Positions 34,696-43,172 of a DNA stretch of 64,000 nt are shown piece by piece. The position numbers and the translations under genes were made by a program. Position 1 is the stretch's first letter, and each line of letters starts with the position of its first letter. The notes beneath the pieces are model-generated. The model was not told the origin of the DNA. It saw nothing but the letters and a program-made list of their open reading frames with translations, and did not search any database. Source of the stretch: Vibrio splendidus. Its GTDB lineage: Bacteria; Pseudomonadota; Gammaproteobacteria; Enterobacterales; Vibrionaceae. The stretch covers positions 992,001-1,056,000 of the forward strand of contig NZ_LNRF01000001.1 in assembly GCF_001557875.1 (NCBI RefSeq), given 5' to 3'.

Positions 34696-34784
34696 AACTC
34701 TCTCTACATATTTAAAATTAGCGTTACAATTTGCAGCATTATATACACAAGTTTTGTCAGATGCTCGCAACAAACCGCTAATAT

Positions 34785-36377
34785 CTATTTTGTCCGTTCG
34801 ATCGTGTGAGACTTAGCCACATTTAGCCCTAAACGCTTAGAAAGTCGAGTCAGGTTTGCTCGGTCTGTTTTCAGAACTCGTCCTGCTTGTGCCCAGTTAA
34901 AGTTGGCATCTTCCAATACCTCAGTAATGATACTGCGCTGAAAATCGTCCGTTGCACCACGTAACCCTGCAGAAAGGTCAATCGTTGGTGTTGATAATGG
35001 CGTGTTCTTCACCTGTGTAGTTGCAATCGGCTGATCTTGGTCGAGTGGACCACAATCTTCTTTAGTGATTGTCACGAGGTTTTTATTGGTGCTACGCGCC
35101 AATGCTTTCAATGCTGAACGACTGATCACGTGCTCAAGTTCACGAACGTTGCCTGGCCAACCATAACGGTTTAGGAAAGAAAGAACGTCAGAGCGGAACT
35201 TAACTTGGTTGATACCAAGCTTACGACGCGCTTGTTCTAAGAAGAAACCAGCTAATAGGCTGATGTCGTCACCACGATCTTTCAGTGCAGGCACCGCGAT
35301 AGGGTACACACTCAGTCGATGGTATAAATCGGCTCTGAATCGACCGTCTTCAACTTCTTGCTTTAAGTCTCGGTTGGTTGCAGCCAGAACACGAACATCA
35401 ATGGTTTGGATATTGTCTTGGCCAACAGGTTGGATTTCGTTGTTTTGCAGCGCACGCAGTAACTTACTTTGCGCAGCTAAGGGTAATTCGCCAATTTCAT
35501 CTAAGAACAGTGTGCCACCATCGGCTAGAGCAAACTTACCTAAGCGGTTTTTGTCTGCGCCAGTAAACGCACCACGAACGTGACCAAACAGTTCACTCTC
35601 TACCAAGTTCTCAGGAATAGCAGCACAGTTAACGTAGACCAGCGGATTGCGCTTCCGTTGAGATTGATGATGCAGGGTACGAGCCACGAGCTCTTTACCA
35701 ACACCAGTATCCCCATGAATCAGGATATTAAACTCAGACGGTGCGACAACCGCGATGTCGTTCTTGAGTGCGACCATGGTATCACTGTTACCAATCAACT
35801 CGCCGCCGTCACGTTCCCACGCTTCTACGTTCAATTCTTCCAGTAATTGCTTTGACTGTTTTGCTTGATGTTCAAGTTGCGAGAAGGTCAGTGCCATCTG
35901 CATGGTTGACGCTGCAATAGCTGCCAGCACCTCAAGGTTACGCGCTGGAATATTCGCAAAGACATCAGGTTTTAGGCTGTCTAGGGTTAGCACTCCTAAC
36001 AATTTGTCACCAAACAGCAGAGGTAAACCCATGCAGGCGTGCATCGGTAAATCGCCGTCGTGGTCGATCAGTAAGCCATCGAAAGGATCTGGCAATGGGC
36101 TATCAGCATCAAAACGAACAGGAGAGCGCGATGCGCAAATCTCATCAAAGCGCGGGTGTTCCGAAATGATAAAGCGGCGCCCGAATGTATCTCGACTGAG
36201 CCCTTGCATTGCGATGGGTACTAGCGTGTCGCCTTGAAGGCTTAAAAGCGCAACGCAATCACACGTTATGGTTTTACGAATGGCATCGATTAGGCGATTA
36301 AAACGGTCTTGATCGTTTACACCGCTGGCTAAACCAATGGTCATTTCCATGAGAGTGGATGCTGAAATATCTTGCAT
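34785..36377 (-). CDS. norR: NorR, nitric oxide-responsive sigma-54 activator
   Basis: 530 residues. GAF sensor (1-170), AAA+ domain (about 195-425) and Fis-type helix-turn-helix at the C-terminus (NWAQAGRVLKTDRANLTRLSKRLG). Walker A GDTGVGKE at 222-229; GAFTGA at 269-274, the sigma-54 contact. Putative iron ligands of the GAF domain are kept: Arg76, Asp97, Asp100, Cys115, Asp133 align with E. coli Arg75, Asp96, Asp99, Cys113, Asp131, with Phe99 for Tyr98. It senses NO through the non-haem iron and activates the divergent hmp promoter, as in V. cholerae. Confidence 0.96.
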   Translation of the reverse strand: MQDISASTLMEMTIGLASGVNDQDRFNRLIDAIRKTITCDCVALLSLQGDTLVPIAMQGLSRDTFGRRFIISEHPRFDEICASRSPVRFDADSPLPDPFDGLLIDHDGDLPMHACMGLPLLFGDKLLGVLTLDSLKPDVFANIPARNLEVLAAIAASTMQMALTFSQLEHQAKQSKQLLEELNVEAWERDGGELIGNSDTMVALKNDIAVVAPSEFNILIHGDTGVGKELVARTLHHQSQRKRNPLVYVNCAAIPENLVESELFGHVRGAFTGADKNRLGKFALADGGTLFLDEIGELPLAAQSKLLRALQNNEIQPVGQDNIQTIDVRVLAATNRDLKQEVEDGRFRADLYHRLSVYPIAVPALKDRGDDISLLAGFFLEQARRKLGINQVKFRSDVLSFLNRYGWPGNVRELEHVISRSALKALARSTNKNLVTITKEDCGPLDQDQPIATTQVKNTPLSTPTIDLSAGLRGATDDFQRSIITEVLEDANFNWAQAGRVLKTDRANLTRLSKRLGLNVAKSHTIERTK

Positions 36378-36395
36378 AAAAGGCTCATACTGTTT

Positions 36396-36448
36396 GTATT
36401 TTTATACATGGTAGAGTCTTTATGACACAAAAAAAAGGTCTTTTTGAC
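36396..36448 (+). promoter_or_regulatory. NorR enhancer sites of the hmp promoter
   Basis: Two perfect GTC-N5-GAC elements at 36416-36426 and 36438-36448, matching the NorR core GT-N7-AC, with starts 22 bp apart (two helical turns). A third, imperfect element (GTATT..ATAC with eight bases between GT and AC) begins at 36396, 20 bp before the first. Three such sites are the usual NorR arrangement. Confidence 0.8.
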
Positions 36449-36503
36449 TAAATTTTGAAGTGGATTTTTGAAAGGATGCTAGACACAGCTAGCTTTCGCA
36501 TGT

Positions 36504-36519
36504 TGGCACCGTTTGTGCA
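36504..36519 (+). promoter_or_regulatory. sigma-54 promoter of hmp
   Basis: TGGCACCGTTTGTGCA: GG (-24) and GC (-12) separated by the fixed 10 bases, with the TGGCAC half perfect. It lies 56 bp past the last NorR site and points to hmp, whose start codon is 207 bp downstream, which implies a long leader. Confidence 0.85.
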
Positions 36520-36566
36520 GTGTGTCCATTACGTGTTGTCTATATGACTGAATAACTGACCTATCA

Positions 36567-36580
36567 TTGATTTGAATCAA
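36567..36580. promoter_or_regulatory. FNR box in the hmp leader
   Basis: TTGAT-TTGA-ATCAA, a perfect match to the FNR consensus TTGAT-N4-ATCAA. It lies about 36 bp past the expected sigma-54 start site, a position suited to repression without oxygen; FNR represses hmp in E. coli. Confidence 0.75.
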
Positions 36581-36725
36581 TTAATGCGAATTTATCAGTC
36601 CACGTAATTCTCATAAAAATAGTAGCCAAAGAGCTCACTGAGAAAGAATTGGTATAAAGTCATCTTTAAATAAACTAGTCAATTTGACACGAAAGGTCAA
36701 AAGGCTATGTGTTCGGAGTAAATCA

Positions 36726-37922
36726 ATGCTAAACAATCTACATATCAACATCATCAAATCGACGATTCCTCTTTTAGAAAGCGCAGGCCCAGCTTTAACT
36801 CAGCATTTTTATCAACGTATGTTCACGCATAACCCTGAGTTGAAAGATATCTTCAATATGACTCACCAAAGAACAGGTCGCCAAGGCGTAGCACTGTTTG
36901 AAGCTATCGCGGCATATGCAAAGAACATTGAAAATCTAGCAGCGTTAACAACAGCCGTTGAACGTATTGCTCAGAAACACACAAGCTTTAACATTCAACC
37001 AGAGCACTACCAAATTGTTGGTTTACACCTGATTGAAACATTACGTGAACTAGCTGCTGACGCGTTTACTCCAGAAGTGGAAGAAGCATGGACAGCCGCT
37101 TACCTATTCTTAGCTCAAGTATTCATCGATCGTGAAGCTGAACTTTACCTACAGCGTAAGCAAGCTGTTGGTGGTTGGGAAGCAGCGCGTGCGTTTGTGA
37201 TTGCAGACAAAATCGAAGAGTCAGCGCTAGTAACAAGCTTCATCTTACAGCCAAAAGACGGCGGTGAAGTTCTGGATTACACACCAGGTCAATACATCGG
37301 CATTGAAGTAAAACCGGAAGGCTCTCAATACAGTGAGATTCGTCAATACTCACTGTCTGATAAGCCAAACGGCAAGCAATACCGTATTTCTGTTAAACGT
37401 GAAGGACAAGGCCAAGAGACACAAGGCGTTGTATCTAACCACCTACACGATACGGTTGCTATTGGTGATGAAGTTAGCCTATACGCACCAGCAGGTGACT
37501 TCATGTATCAAGAGCGCAGCAAGCCAGTAACGCTTATCTCTGCAGGTGTTGGTGTCACGCCAATGCAGTCTATGCTTGAGTTCCTAAACACGGAAGATAA
37601 AAACGAGCCAGTACTTTACCTTCACGCTTGTGAGAACGTAGGCCAACACTCTTTCACGACTCGTGTTAAAGATATTGTTGCCGACAAAGGTTGGGAAGCG
37701 AAAACGTGGTACATGAACAAAGACGAATCTGCATGTGAAAACACGCATCAAGGCCAAATGGATCTAGCGTCTATCTCTGCTACTAAAGGCTTTGAAGAGA
37801 GCGATTTCTACATCTGTGGTCCTGTTGGTTTCATGAAGAACATCGTAGAGCAGCTAGATGCATTGAAAGTTGACCGTTCACGCGTTCACTACGAAGTATT
37901 CGGCCCTCACGCTAACTTCTAA
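36726..37922 (+). CDS. hmp: flavohaemoglobin, nitric oxide dioxygenase
   Basis: 398 residues from the ATG at 36726 (CGGAG upstream); the frame to 36684 is not needed. Globin domain with proximal His85 and distal Tyr29 and Gln53, then an FAD domain (IRQYSLSDKP) and an NAD domain (SAGVGVTPMQSMLEFL, YICGPVGFM). It converts NO to nitrate with oxygen and NAD(P)H in the cytosol. Controlled by NorR and sigma-54 and probably by FNR. Divergent from norR. Confidence 0.97.
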   Translation: MLNNLHINIIKSTIPLLESAGPALTQHFYQRMFTHNPELKDIFNMTHQRTGRQGVALFEAIAAYAKNIENLAALTTAVERIAQKHTSFNIQPEHYQIVGLHLIETLRELAADAFTPEVEEAWTAAYLFLAQVFIDREAELYLQRKQAVGGWEAARAFVIADKIEESALVTSFILQPKDGGEVLDYTPGQYIGIEVKPEGSQYSEIRQYSLSDKPNGKQYRISVKREGQGQETQGVVSNHLHDTVAIGDEVSLYAPAGDFMYQERSKPVTLISAGVGVTPMQSMLEFLNTEDKNEPVLYLHACENVGQHSFTTRVKDIVADKGWEAKTWYMNKDESACENTHQGQMDLASISATKGFEESDFYICGPVGFMKNIVEQLDALKVDRSRVHYEVFGPHANF

Positions 37923-37978
37923 TAGTTCTCGAGAGTTCTATTACACTCGCCTGATCTATTAAAAACCTTGCCTACTCA

Positions 37979-38006
37979 AAAGGTCTCACATTGTGAGGCC
38001 TTTTTT
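37979..38006 (+). terminator. terminator of hmp
   Basis: Stem GGTCTCAC / GTGAGGCC with one T-G pair, loop ATT, flanked by A-run and a TTTTTT tract. 57 bp after hmp. Confidence 0.85.
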
Positions 38007-38345
38007 GGTTTTCGTCCCTTCAAATAGTATTCGTCATGGCTGTGCAATATGCGATTTAGATTGAGTCGTCGAAATCCCCAATTCTATTTAGTCGAATCGT
38101 CTTACGCTGATCTTATTGACCTACATCTTTTATAAATGACTTTTTTCACTAGAAACAAATCATTAGAAAATCCTTGTTATTGAGTGAAACAAATTTGTTT
38201 CATGAATCAAAGTGTCGCTATTTGTTTTGAAAGTGCTTTTAACATTGGCTAAAAGTGTAGATATTGCCTGGTTTCATTAATAAAACTGTCATACCCGTCA
38301 TCTAGTCTTGCGTTCATCAATTAACGGGATAAGTAGGGATAACGA
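38007..38345. other. promoter region of the LacI/ABC operon
   Basis: About 340 bp, AT-rich, no gene. It contains one perfect 18-bp palindrome (separate entry) and, further on, GTTT-N8-AAAC at 38262-38277. The promoter is not unambiguous. Confidence 0.5.
38185..38202. promoter_or_regulatory. 18-bp palindrome, probable LacI-family operator
   Basis: TGAAACAAATTTGTTTCA, perfectly symmetric, 144 bp before the GTG start of the LacI-type gene. LacI-family operators often have TGAAA/TTTCA arms; this matches in form. Autoregulation of the operon is the simplest reading. Confidence 0.65.
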
Positions 38346-39359
38346 GTGAATATCAAGGATGTGGCAGTTCTCGCGGGAGTCTCCCCTGCGACAGTCTCTC
38401 GATTCGTTAACACTCCCGGATCTGTGGCTTCAGCTACAGCTCAAAAGATCGAGCGCGTCATCGATACGACAGGTTATCGAATAGATAGGAAGTCGCATGC
38501 TCTTGAGTTAAATAAAAACCCAACGATTGGCGTATTGATTCCGAGTTTATTGAATCCCGTATTTTCAGAAGTTGTTGCAGGTATTCAGCAGCGCGCACGG
38601 CATTTTGGCTACTCGACTATAGTGTTGGACACTCAATATAACAGTGAACAAGAACAACAAGCCGCTATCGATCTGATCCGTCAAAGAGTGGAAGGTGTGA
38701 TCCTAACGATAGCCGATGTGTCTGATAATGCTGCACTCGAATTACTCCGCAGTTTTAAGTTTCCTTACTGTTTGCTTCACAACCAATCTGTTGAAAACGA
38801 ACCTTGTGTCTACGTTGATAACTATCAGGCCGGTAAGGATGTTGCGCAAAAAATTCTAGAATATGGCCATATCAAAATAGGAATGATTACAGGGCACTTT
38901 GCCTCATCCGACCGTGCAAAAAAACGTTATGAAGGGTTCAAACAAGGTCTCTACGAGAAAGGTGTTGAATTAAGCCAGCTTCTTGAAGTCGACCAAAACA
39001 AGCTTGTCCCGTTCACTGACTCTGAGATGAGGTTACTAAGTGGTGAGTGTGGTCCTACGGTTTGGTTTTGCAGCAATGATTTGCTCGCGCTGAAAACAAT
39101 AAATGCGTTGAAGGGTACAGGTAGACGAATCCCACAAGACGTTTCAGTTGTGGGTTTTGATGGTATGGGGCTTGGGCAATTAGTGAGTCCGAATTTGGCT
39201 ACTGTGGCTGTTCCTCATATCGATATGGGGAAAATGGCCGTCGATATTTTGTTTAACGCAAAAGCAGGCTCAATCGAGCGGTTCGAATTTGCGTTGAAGT
39301 ATGAATTACAAATGAAGGGATCGCTTGGTGCGGTTCCCGTTATAACCCAATTTAATTAA
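38346..39359 (+). CDS. LacI family transcriptional regulator
   Basis: 337 residues, GTG start with AGGGATAAC upstream. Helix-turn-helix IKDVAVLAGVSPATVSRFVN and hinge at residues 45-58, then a periplasmic-binding-protein-like effector domain (IGVLIPSLLNPVFSEVVAGI, VSVVGFDGM). First gene of a six-gene set in the same direction; its stop overlaps a possible ATG of the binding protein gene. It probably represses the operon until a ligand related to the imported compound is bound. Confidence 0.93.
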   Translation: MNIKDVAVLAGVSPATVSRFVNTPGSVASATAQKIERVIDTTGYRIDRKSHALELNKNPTIGVLIPSLLNPVFSEVVAGIQQRARHFGYSTIVLDTQYNSEQEQQAAIDLIRQRVEGVILTIADVSDNAALELLRSFKFPYCLLHNQSVENEPCVYVDNYQAGKDVAQKILEYGHIKIGMITGHFASSDRAKKRYEGFKQGLYEKGVELSQLLEVDQNKLVPFTDSEMRLLSGECGPTVWFCSNDLLALKTINALKGTGRRIPQDVSVVGFDGMGLGQLVSPNLATVAVPHIDMGKMAVDILFNAKAGSIERFEFALKYELQMKGSLGAVPVITQFN

Positions 39360-39382
39360 TGGAAAATTCGTTGGAGAACATA

Positions 39383-40420
39383 ATGGCACCACATCAATTA
39401 CTACGAGTTAAAAAGTCATCAAAAACTAGAAAATTAGCGAGCTTAATTCTTGGTTTTGTTGGCATCACTTTTCAAGCGCAGGCGTCGGATGCGATTTGTT
39501 ACAACTGTCCACCGGAATGGGCTAACTGGGGAGGCCAACTTCAGTTAATTAATAAAGAGTTGGGTATCCGAGTTCCTATGGATAATAAGAACTCAGGCCA
39601 GTCTTTATCTCAGTTGGTTGCAGAGAAGAATAGCCCAGTTGCAGATGTGGTCTATTACGGTGTTTCTTTTGGTATTAACGCAACAGAACAAGGCGTTGTT
39701 GATACATATAAGCCTAAAAATTGGGACCAGATTCCAGAAGGTATGAAAGATCCTGACGGGAACTGGTTTGCTATTCACTCAGGAACGATTGGCTTTTTTG
39801 TGAATGTTGATGCTCTTGATGGCGCAGAGGTGCCGACGAGTTGGGAAGATCTGTTAAAGCCTGATTATAGAGGCATGGTTGGGTATTTAGATCCAACGAG
39901 TGCTTTTGTTGGTTACGCAAGTGCTGTAGCGGTTAATGAAGCTATGGGGGGCGATATTGATAATTTCAAACCAGCTATTAAGTATTTTCAGCAGTTAGCG
40001 AAGAATCGTCCAATAGTACCTCGACAAACTTCTTATGCCCGTGTGATTTCTGGAGAGATCCCTATTTTAATCGATTATGACTTCAATGCGTATCGCGCAA
40101 AATACAACGACTTTACTAATGCAGCCTTTGTTATTCCTAAGGAAGGCTCGATCGCTGTTCCTTATGTAATGAGTAAAGTGAAGAATGCTCCGAATTCAGA
40201 GAATGCTCAGAAGATTTTAGACTTTGTATTGTCTGAAAAAGGCCAGCAGTTATGGGCAGAAGCCTACTTACGCCCGGTAATTGATGGTGTGATGAGCGAA
40301 GAGGCGCAAAGTAAGTTCCTCCCAGCTTCAGAGTACGAACGAGTAGGTTCTGTTGATTTCGCAAGAATGTCTGAAAATCAATCTACATTTGCGGATATGT
40401 ATATTCGAGAAGTGAACTAA
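39383..40420 (+). CDS. ABC transporter, periplasmic binding protein (PotD/Fbp-like group)
   Basis: 345 residues from the ATG at 39383 with ribosome site TTGGAGAAC; an ATG at 39359 overlaps the LacI stop but has no such site. Signal peptide ends near FQAQA. Mature part is a type-II binding protein: QSLSQLVAEKNSPVADVVYYG, FAIHSGTIGFFVN, TSWEDLLKPDYRGMVGYLDPTSAF, IDYDFNAYRAKY, IAVPYVMSKVKNAPNSENAQKILDFVLSEKGQQLWAE. This group takes up iron, polyamines, phosphonates or phosphate esters. CYNCPPEW at the start of the mature protein is unusual. Ligand unknown. Confidence 0.88.
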   Translation: MAPHQLLRVKKSSKTRKLASLILGFVGITFQAQASDAICYNCPPEWANWGGQLQLINKELGIRVPMDNKNSGQSLSQLVAEKNSPVADVVYYGVSFGINATEQGVVDTYKPKNWDQIPEGMKDPDGNWFAIHSGTIGFFVNVDALDGAEVPTSWEDLLKPDYRGMVGYLDPTSAFVGYASAVAVNEAMGGDIDNFKPAIKYFQQLAKNRPIVPRQTSYARVISGEIPILIDYDFNAYRAKYNDFTNAAFVIPKEGSIAVPYVMSKVKNAPNSENAQKILDFVLSEKGQQLWAEAYLRPVIDGVMSEEAQSKFLPASEYERVGSVDFARMSENQSTFADMYIREVN

Positions 40421-40432
40421 TAGCCTATCAAA

Positions 40433-41281
40433 ATGTTGGATGGCGGGGTTACACCCGCCAATATCTCTATGAAAAATGATCGTATTTCCTTATTTCTGAT
40501 TTTGCCAGCCATCACCGTGAGCTGTGCATTTTTTCTATTGCCAGTCGTGCAGTTAATCAAGGTTTCGCTAATGGATGGCGGCGCTATAAGTTACTGGCAT
40601 ATTTTAACTAGACCTATCTATTTAAAAAGTTTGATTTCGACAGTTGGACTGTCTGTTTTAGTAACACTGGTTAGTTTAGCGATAGCGACTATCTCAGGGT
40701 TGTTTTTGACTCGTTATGACTTTAAAGGTAAGCAGGTCTTGGTCGCTATGCTGAGCTTCCCACTGGCTTTTCCAGGTGTTGTTATTGGTTTTTTTGTCAT
40801 CATGCTTTCAGGGCGGCAGGGGCTTTTCGCTCAGCTTGGATTGATGTTGACGGGCGAGCGTTGGATGTTTGCTTATACGATGGCTGGGCTGTTTTTGGGT
40901 TATCTATATTTTTCTATTCCACGGGTTGTATTGACCGTAATGGGAACGGCGGAAAAGCTTGATCATAATTTACTTGAAGCCGGTCGATCCCTGGGTGCAA
41001 ATCGTTGGCAGATCTTTAAAGATGTGACACTTCCGGCGTTAACCCCGGGCCTAATTTCTTCGGGTTCGATTTGTTTTGCTACATCTATGGGCGCATTTGG
41101 TACCGCGTTTACGTTGGCGACCAATATCAACGTTCTTCCTATGACGATATATACCGAATTTACGCTCAACGCTAATTTCGCAATGGCAGCTGCACTGAGT
41201 TTGATTCTCGGCCTAGTGACGTGGTTTTGTTTGGCGTTGGCTAAGCGTCATGGCAACGCATCTGCAGCGATGGGGGGATAA
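40433..41281 (+). CDS. ABC transporter permease 1 (PotB/PhnU-like)
   Basis: 282 residues, six membrane helices. Conserved permease core with EAA loop: LLEAGRSLGANRWQIFKDVTLPALTPG. The ATG at 40433 has no clear ribosome site; an ATG at 40469 (MKNDRISLFLILP) is an alternative. It lies 12 bp after the binding protein gene. It pairs with the next permease. Confidence 0.9.
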   Translation: MLDGGVTPANISMKNDRISLFLILPAITVSCAFFLLPVVQLIKVSLMDGGAISYWHILTRPIYLKSLISTVGLSVLVTLVSLAIATISGLFLTRYDFKGKQVLVAMLSFPLAFPGVVIGFFVIMLSGRQGLFAQLGLMLTGERWMFAYTMAGLFLGYLYFSIPRVVLTVMGTAEKLDHNLLEAGRSLGANRWQIFKDVTLPALTPGLISSGSICFATSMGAFGTAFTLATNINVLPMTIYTEFTLNANFAMAAALSLILGLVTWFCLALAKRHGNASAAMGG

Positions 41282-41283
41282 TA

Positions 41284-42072
41284 ATGAAAAAAGACAAATA
41301 CTTTTACATGCAGCTGTTTTTCACATTGACGGTATGTGCATTCTTGATTGTGCCGGTGTTTATGTCGGTAGTCGCTGGTCTTACAAATAACTATTTTGTC
41401 GGTGTTAAAAGTGGGTTTACATTTCGTTGGGTTGAACAAGTATGGGCACTGTATTCAGATACGATTTGGTTAACCCTACAAATAGCCATTGCAACCACGT
41501 TAATCAACGTTGTCATAGGCGTACCTTGTGCTTACGTACTTGCGAAGAGTAAAAGTCGATGGGCTTCTATTTTTGATGAGCTGCTTACACTGCCCATTGC
41601 AATTCCGGGGATGGCAATTTCGCTAGGTTTGATTCTGGCGTATGGAGGATTCACTGACTTCCGTTCAAGTTGGATGTTTATCCTCGTTGGTCATGTGATT
41701 TTCACACTGCCTTTCATGGTTAAGTCTGTCCTGTCAATTTTGCAGAGTATTAACTTCCGCGTTCTTGAGGAAGGCGCTGCAAGTCTTGGAGCAACTTTTT
41801 GGCAGCGATTTTTTGATGTGATTGTTCCCAACTGCAAGGCTGGCATTGTTGCAGGCATGTTGATGACACTCACTTTGTCTATTGGCGAGTTTAACCTGAC
41901 ATGGATGCTACACACGCCATTGACGAAAACGCTGCCCGTTGGACTTGCTGATTCATATGCTTCTATGCGACTTGAAATAAGTTCAGCGTACACACTTATT
42001 TTCCTTTGTTTAATTCTCCCTCTATTGGTCTTGGCTCAAGCGTTGAACAAGAAACCAGTGACAAATAATTAA
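41284..42072 (+). CDS. ABC transporter permease 2 (PotC/PhnV-like)
   Basis: 262 residues, six membrane helices. EAA loop VLEEGAASLGATFWQRFFDVIVPNCKAG. It begins 2 bp after the preceding stop, so translation is coupled. Its partner is permease 1 and the ATPase encoded next. Confidence 0.92.
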   Translation: MKKDKYFYMQLFFTLTVCAFLIVPVFMSVVAGLTNNYFVGVKSGFTFRWVEQVWALYSDTIWLTLQIAIATTLINVVIGVPCAYVLAKSKSRWASIFDELLTLPIAIPGMAISLGLILAYGGFTDFRSSWMFILVGHVIFTLPFMVKSVLSILQSINFRVLEEGAASLGATFWQRFFDVIVPNCKAGIVAGMLMTLTLSIGEFNLTWMLHTPLTKTLPVGLADSYASMRLEISSAYTLIFLCLILPLLVLAQALNKKPVTNN

Positions 42073-42085
42073 GATCAAAATCAAT

Positions 42086-43168
42086 ATGTTAGAACAACAA
42101 AATGGCGTGGAAATTTCGCTAAATAATATTACGAAGACATTCCCAGATGGAACTTTGGCGTTAAAGCCGACAAATCTCAAAATTGAGGCGGGTGAAATCT
42201 TAGTTTTGCTTGGTCCGTCAGGGTGCGGCAAAACAACTACATTGCGTATGATTGCAGGCCTAGAGTTTGCTGATGAAAATGGCGGCACGATTGTGTTTGG
42301 TGAGCATGATGTTACTTGCTTGCCTATCGAACAGCGTAAAGTTGGGATGGTGTTTCAGTCTTATGCTCTATTCCCTAATATGAATGTTAGCGAAAACATT
42401 GCTTATGGGCTTAAGGTTCGTGGAGTCGCTCCGTCTGAGATAACCAGAAAGCTAAAAGAGATGCTTAGCATGTTCGACTTAGAAAAATATGCGAGTCGAA
42501 ATATCCATCAACTTTCTGGAGGACAGCGTCAGCGTGTTGCTTTAGCACGAGCAATAATCACTGAACCCGATGTTCTTTTACTTGATGAACCGTTATCTGC
42601 ATTAGATGCTCTGTTGAAACAAAGGTTACGTGGTGATATCCGAAATCTCTTAAAAAAACTCGGCATTACAGCGGTATATGTCACTCATGATCAAGAAGAG
42701 GCAATGGCTATGGGGGATCGCATTGCGGTTTTAGACCATGGAGAAATTGCGCAAATTGGTTCAGCAAAAGATATCTATTTAAAGCCAGTTAACAACTTTG
42801 TTGCCGATTTCATTGGTCAAATGAACCGACTTGAAGGGAGTGTGGATGACGGACAACTGATGTTGGATACAGGCAAACAGATTACTTTGTCTGATCAAGT
42901 TCTCTCACAGGTATCTACTAATAAAGATATCAGTGTAATGCTAAGACCTGAAGATATTGTGTTAACGCAAGTAACTAATGAAAACAGCGCACTATCTGCA
43001 ACCGTTATTAGCACTGTATTTCTTGGCGACCGTACGCGCGTAACGTTGTCGGGCTTACAGAAAAACAGAACTCTGATGGTTGATTGTTTTGCTCGAGTTG
43101 ATTATCAAATTGGTCAAGTTGTCGCTATCTCGTTCGCCCCCGAGCGGCTAATTCCTTTAAAGAAGTAA
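42086..43168 (+). CDS. ABC transporter ATPase with TOBE domain
   Basis: 360 residues. Walker A GPSGCGKTT, Q-loop VFQSYALFPNMNV, signature LSGGQRQRVALARA, Walker B VLLLDEPLSALD, H-loop VTHDQEEAMAM. The last ~120 residues form a TOBE-type regulatory domain (MLRPEDIVLTQ, VDYQIGQVVAISFAPERLIPL). Belongs to the PotA/FbpC/PhnT class. Confidence 0.94.
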   Translation: MLEQQNGVEISLNNITKTFPDGTLALKPTNLKIEAGEILVLLGPSGCGKTTTLRMIAGLEFADENGGTIVFGEHDVTCLPIEQRKVGMVFQSYALFPNMNVSENIAYGLKVRGVAPSEITRKLKEMLSMFDLEKYASRNIHQLSGGQRQRVALARAIITEPDVLLLDEPLSALDALLKQRLRGDIRNLLKKLGITAVYVTHDQEEAMAMGDRIAVLDHGEIAQIGSAKDIYLKPVNNFVADFIGQMNRLEGSVDDGQLMLDTGKQITLSDQVLSQVSTNKDISVMLRPEDIVLTQVTNENSALSATVISTVFLGDRTRVTLSGLQKNRTLMVDCFARVDYQIGQVVAISFAPERLIPLKK

Positions 43169-43172
43169 TACT

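Noticed and set aside
35209..36237. Plus-strand frames inside norR
   Set aside because: Antisense shadows of a strongly conserved gene.
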